DNA of 11,331 nucleotides from Bipolaris cookei (taxonomy: Eukaryota; Ascomycota; Dothideomycetes; Pleosporales; Pleosporaceae), in the NCBI GenBank assembly GCA_002286855.1, contig NRSV01000137.1, positions 24,385 through 35,715 of the forward strand. The letters are read 5' to 3'. Under the pieces are notes generated by a model. That model did no database searches and was not told the origin of the DNA. It worked only from the letters and a program-made list of their open reading frames with translations. Position 1 is the first letter of the stretch; each line of letters starts with the position of its first letter. This document shows, piece by piece, positions 7,723 through 11,331 of the stretch. The position numbers and the translations under genes are program-made.

Positions 7723-8850
7723 AATACAGCGCTATTGGTCAGTGAGTAACCACGTGACTAGACATGGTACTTCTGGGCTTACATTAGATTTCTCATATTC
7801 GTAGAAATTGATGGGTAGGCTAGGTCTGATGTTCAAGAGAGCTCACGTGATGTTATCGATATCCCAAAGCTCAGCACGACCAGTGGGATAGAAAACCATA
7901 TCCTTATCCGCAACAACACAAAATCCCACACAACTTGCAGCATGGTCACAGCGTGATTAGCCTTGTAATTCACAATCTAGATATTCACACAAGCGTTCAA
8001 GCAACTGTATAGATCGCACCGAATACAGTGGTGGAAACAGCCATCTACATGTACTATGTTGAACATAAGACATGCGTGTACCTGCAATGCAATATCCCGT
8101 GACACAATCCTGCGTTGCAATGCATCGACATTATCGCGACAGAAAGGCGTTTCACTGCTCAATGCATGCAAGTCAATGGCCATGGCGGGGAAGGAGTTGG
8201 ATTGTCGGAGGTCCGCTGTGGGCCCGCCGACGCTTTCCGCAGCCGCTACGGCCCTCCTCGCGCTCAGCATAGCAGCCATGGAACGATTACAAAATTTTGC
8301 GTAACCCCCACGAGAGCCGATATCGGGATGCGTGATGAGGAGCAGTGCCAAGGTGGATATGGTGCTGTCAGAAGAAAAGAAGAAAGGGGGCTGGCCGCGC
8401 ATGGAGAGCGAGCACGGCATGGCTACGCTCGGCTCTGGACATGCGTGGGCGTGCAAACCATGTAGAGGCCGCGATAGGACCTTTGCATGTGCAGTGCATC
8501 TCGCCGACTGTGGGGTAACAGGCATGAGAGAGGTCACGATGGTCGCTGCTTGACGATCAAAGCAAAAGCAAGAGGGTGCAGCTGAGGGGGTCGTCTGGCT
8601 AGACTGGGCATACGTAGGCAGGTCTGCCTGTGCCCTCAGGTTTCCAATGCCCGGCGTCGATGAGGACAGTACTTGTCATTGCAAACGCAATCAGCACTAT
8701 TCTACAAACACCGCAATCGTCATTTCCAGAAGCTGCTGCTGTCTAGACAGGGCGACACCATCATCGGGGCTGCTAGGCATGGCCAATGGGCCAGGGCCGA
8801 TACGCCCGCGTCAGTCTGGTACCCTCTGCAGCATCGTCGAGTTTCACTAG
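7723..8850. other. Long intergenic stretch upstream of proline dehydrogenase
   Basis: No convincing gene is seen in these 1.1 kb. Overlapping open frames at 7977-8537 (minus, 186 codons) and 8115-8465 (plus, 116 codons) lie in a GC-rich block, are rich in Cys, His and Met, and show no domain. I treat them as chance. Two CACGTGA sequences (from 7751 and 7844) are possible bHLH factor sites. A CCAAT box lies at 8783-8787, about 130 bp before the TATA box of the next gene. Confidence 0.55.
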
Positions 8851-8870
8851 CGCAAGCCGACGCAAGCCGA
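8851..8870. repeat. Perfect 10-bp tandem duplication in the proline dehydrogenase promoter
   Basis: CGCAAGCCGA occurs twice head-to-tail, 46 bp upstream of the TATA box. It is bounded by GCGCAA on the left and TTGCGC on the right, which form a short inverted repeat. The location suggests an upstream activating site, but no known factor is assigned. Confidence 0.4.
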
Positions 8871-8915
8871 GCATTGCGCGTCGCCTTGTCCAAACAACAC
8901 GCCCACGATGCACGG

Positions 8916-8922
8916 TATATAT
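8916..8922 (+). promoter_or_regulatory. TATA box of the proline dehydrogenase gene
   Basis: TATATAT lies 189-195 bp upstream of the ATG at 9111. The leader that follows becomes CA-rich (about 9061-9110, many CAC repeats, no G after 9076), a common feature just before fungal start codons. Its position argues that the in-frame ATG at 8673 is not the start. Confidence 0.55.
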
Positions 8923-9110
8923 GGCATGGACTGCATCACACAAGGTCACAAGACCTGTTGACCTACGCAATTCATCCGAGCACACTTCCCCGGACTCAGA
9001 AGCCCTGGCACCGCACTGACTCTGAGTGCTGTATACAAGGAAGCCGCCGGACCCGACCTGACCATCACACACCACCGCACACCACCACACACTATCCACT
9101 ACCCATCACA

Positions 9111-10593
9111 ATGTCCGCCATGATGCTCCGGAGACATAACCTCCAACGCTTTCAGCGTCTTGCTCTTTCCCAAACCTCAAGGACCCTTTCACAGACACCC
9201 AGATACGTTCACCAGAGTGCACGCCAGAATGTATCTGTACCGACGTCATCGCCCACATCCGACCTCCTTTCCAGCCAGCCAGAGTCCCATGTTGCTCAGA
9301 CAACGCCAGTTCTTGGTCGTCTACCGACATCTGCTGTTCTCCGTTCCTACCTCATCACTGCAATGTCCTCGCAGCCATTGCTCCTCAATGCATGCTTTGG
9401 CCTCCTGCGTCGCATGCTCGAGTCCAAATCGTACATCATGAGCATTGAGCGCAACCCCGTCCTCTCTAACCTGCTCAAAAAGACATTTTACGCTCAATTC
9501 TGCGTTGGCGAGCACAAGGACGAGGTAGTAAGGAACACTGACTTTGCAAGGACCTTGGGCTATGGCGGCATTCTGTTTGAGTACGCACTCGAGGTACTTG
9601 GCGGAGAGGCGCCAACCGCAGCCGAGACCAAAAAGGAGATCGAGGTATGGAGAAAGGGCATGCTCCAGAGTGTTGAGATGGCTAAGAAGGGTGACTTTGT
9701 TGGACTTAAGTACGTAATTCAAAGCAGAACTCGTCCAAAGTAGGTGCTAACAATCTTCCAGGTGGTCAGGTCTCGGCCGCCACGCTTTATATCTCCTCCA
9801 AAACCAGGAAGACGCTACACCCGAGATGTGGGAGGCTATCACAGCAGCCTGCGATGCTGCTGCGGCCAAGGGCGTCAGTCTCCTCCCTGGCGCTGAAGAA
9901 GAGGCTACCAATCGTGGCCTTGAGAAGTGGACACTTGCTCTGCAGAGGAAGTACAACACCCCCGAGCGAGGCCATGCCGTTCTCTACATCACGTACCAAT
10001 GTTACCTCCGCAACATTGCCGAGCGATTGGCACAGCACCTCGAGATGGCCTCAAAGGGTGGATACATTGCCGGCGTCAAGCTCGTACGCGGCGCATACCT
10101 GACTTCAGAGCCCAAGCACCTCACCTTTGACACCAAGGCTGAAACTGATGCCAACTACGATGCCCTCGCCGATGCTGTTGTCCGCCAACAGTGGACTGAC
10201 AAGGTCCCTGCACCAACACCCGGCATACCCTTCCCTCAGGTGAACATTGTCCTCGCAACTCACAACCTGGCTTCCGTCAAAGCTGCTCAGAAGATTCGTG
10301 CCTCTCAGATGCTCACTACCTCTCCCGAGAAGCTGCCGCGTCTGACATATGCTCAATTACAAGGTATGGCCGATGAAATCTCGCAGGCGCTGGTTCAAGA
10401 CGAGACCATGAAGGCCGACAAGCAGGCCAAGGTTGTCAAGTGCATGACTTGGGGCACTACTGCCGAGTGCTTGAACTTCTTGCTCCGCAGGGCCAGCGAG
10501 AACAAGGAAGCCGCGCTCCGTACCGAGGACACTAGGCGAGCCATGGGTAAGGAGCTCTGGAGGCGCTTGAAGGGAACCTTTGGTCTTGCCTAA
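9111..10593 (+). CDS. PUT1: Proline dehydrogenase, mitochondrial (FAD-dependent), two exons
   Basis: The enzyme oxidises L-proline to delta-1-pyrroline-5-carboxylate, passing electrons via FAD to the respiratory chain; it is the first step of proline catabolism, in the mitochondrion. The coding sequence is 9111-9709 joined to 9762-10593, giving 476 aa, normal for fungal members. The first 40 residues are rich in Arg, Ser and Gln with almost no acidic residues, as in a mitochondrial presequence. The PRODH barrel follows: GDFVGLKWSG across the splice junction, KLVRGAY (LVRGAY at 307-312), ATHNLASVKAAQ, GMADEIS, and the substrate-binding RRASEN at 442-447. The start at 9111 has A at -3, follows a CA-rich leader and a TATA box, and gives a proper presequence, although the frame stays open upstream to 8673. 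No catabolic partner gene is adjacent. The assignment is firm. Confidence 0.95.
9710..9761 (+). other. 52-nt spliceosomal intron in the proline dehydrogenase gene
   Basis: The donor is GTACGT, the branch site is GCTAAC about 15 nt from the 3' end, and the acceptor is TTCCAG. Splicing within codon 200 joins GDFVGLK to WSGLGRHALY, the expected family sequence. Without splicing, the frame ends at the TAG at 9741-9743. Confidence 0.93.
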
Positions 10594-11331
10594 GTTGTTG
10601 ACCTAGTTTTCTTTTGTCCATTTTATTTTCTCGAAAATCGTCTCTTGGAATCTTGAATTTTACGCAGCGAAGCATAGCATTGAGCATGGCGTTCGGGGTG
10701 GGCTAAGTCCTGATGAGAGATGGCTTTGGATTAACTTCCACTGATCTGGTATTTTTTTGCGACTCATGAAGGAGCTGATATTGCTGTTTTGCATAGCGCG
10801 TTTGTGGGCTTTTGTGTCTCCGGTTTTGAACTTTGAATCAAGTATATTCATCTATGGGTCGTTTGCCTTTTATATTGGCCATGTGAAGAGACACTGTTCT
10901 CATCAGGTGTATGGTACGTTACTGTCATTTGCACAGCCAGTATCCTTGGAATAATATTGCGGTTACTAAGACATGTCACTTACGACAAAATAGCCAAAAT
11001 CATAAATGTGGCAGGAAGATGTTCAAAAGTACGTCGGAACTGTTGCTGCTTCAAAAAGGCGACAATGAATTACCAACCCCCCACTAAACGTGCGTGCTCA
11101 CACAATGCATGCGGGGCTGAATCTCAAACACGTATTTTTGCTTGTATCTATCAACAGGGGTGACCAGGCATCTAAGAAGCTAGTAATAGCCTAACTAACG
11201 TCCATCCCTGTGGGTCGAACATCCCTCCGCAACAAACTACCAACACTGCGCAAGCCCCTTACGCCCAAGCCGCAGAGGCTCTTAGATATAAATACACATT
11301 TATATGCTTGCTAGATCCACCTCTATCTATC
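10594..11331. other. 3' flank of proline dehydrogenase and downstream intergenic DNA
   Basis: The first part (10605-10635) is T-rich and suits a 3' UTR and polyadenylation region. No credible gene is seen on either strand up to the window end; the open frames present are all under 70 codons and lack recognisable motifs. Confidence 0.6.
11287..11294 (+). promoter_or_regulatory. Possible TATA box for a gene beyond the window
   Basis: TATAAATA is followed within 30 bp by a pyrimidine-rich stretch (CCACCTCTATCTATC) at the window end, as in many fungal promoters. No coding sequence is visible to confirm it. Confidence 0.25.

Noticed and set aside
8207..8216. CGG-N4-CCG sequence as a Put3 or PrnA-type site for proline dehydrogenase
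   Set aside because: The spacing does not match the known CGG-N10-CCG yeast site, it lies 0.9 kb from the start codon, and such short GC motifs are frequent in this block.
8115..8465. 116-codon plus-strand open frame
   Set aside because: It overlaps the minus-strand frame, has no recognisable motif, and looks like a by-product of GC content.
7977..8537. 186-codon minus-strand open frame
   Set aside because: It lies in a GC-rich block with overlapping frames on the other strand, has odd composition rich in Cys, His and Met, and shows no domain or promoter signal.

Overview
The window looks like nuclear DNA of a filamentous ascomycete (Pezizomycotina; a Dothideomycete such as a Pleosporalean would fit, but this is inference). 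The reasons are: three genes each with one short GT-AG intron (51, 55 and 52 nt); fungal-type protein families; and two decayed Fot1/pogo-class DNA transposons whose stop codons look like C-to-T changes, as expected from repeat-induced point mutation (RIP).

Layout, left to right. (1) 1-1465: 3' part of a dead Fot1/pogo transposase, cut by the window edge, with a possible right terminal repeat near 1531. (2) 1901-3232, minus strand: a PRISE-like short-chain dehydrogenase/reductase (progesterone 5-beta-reductase/iridoid synthase superfamily), 426 aa after splicing. (3) 3729-5397, minus strand: a membrane-anchored cytochrome P450, 537 aa after splicing, with ExxR, PERW and haem Cys motifs but Ala in place of the conserved I-helix Thr. 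(4) 5838-7720: a complete second pogo-like element of 1883 bp with perfect 53-bp terminal inverted repeats, flanking TA dinucleotides and a wrecked transposase. (5) 7723-9110: a long non-coding stretch ending in the promoter of the next gene. (6) 9111-10593, plus strand: mitochondrial proline dehydrogenase (PUT1 type), 476 aa after splicing. (7) 10594-11331: its 3' region, with a possible TATA box for a gene beyond the window.

How the parts relate. The P450 and the reductase lie head-to-tail on one strand with no other gene between them. This is the usual arrangement of tailoring enzymes in fungal secondary metabolism, and the pair is bracketed by the two dead transposons. No backbone synthase, transporter or cluster regulator is visible, so a cluster is only a hypothesis. 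Proline dehydrogenase is an ordinary primary-metabolism gene with its own TATA box, and it probably marks the edge of the conserved chromosomal background.

I found no convincing tRNA, rRNA, CRISPR array or wholly new gene system. The most notable points are the P450 I-helix substitution, the perfect terminal repeats around a dead transposase, and the RIP-like damage in the first element.
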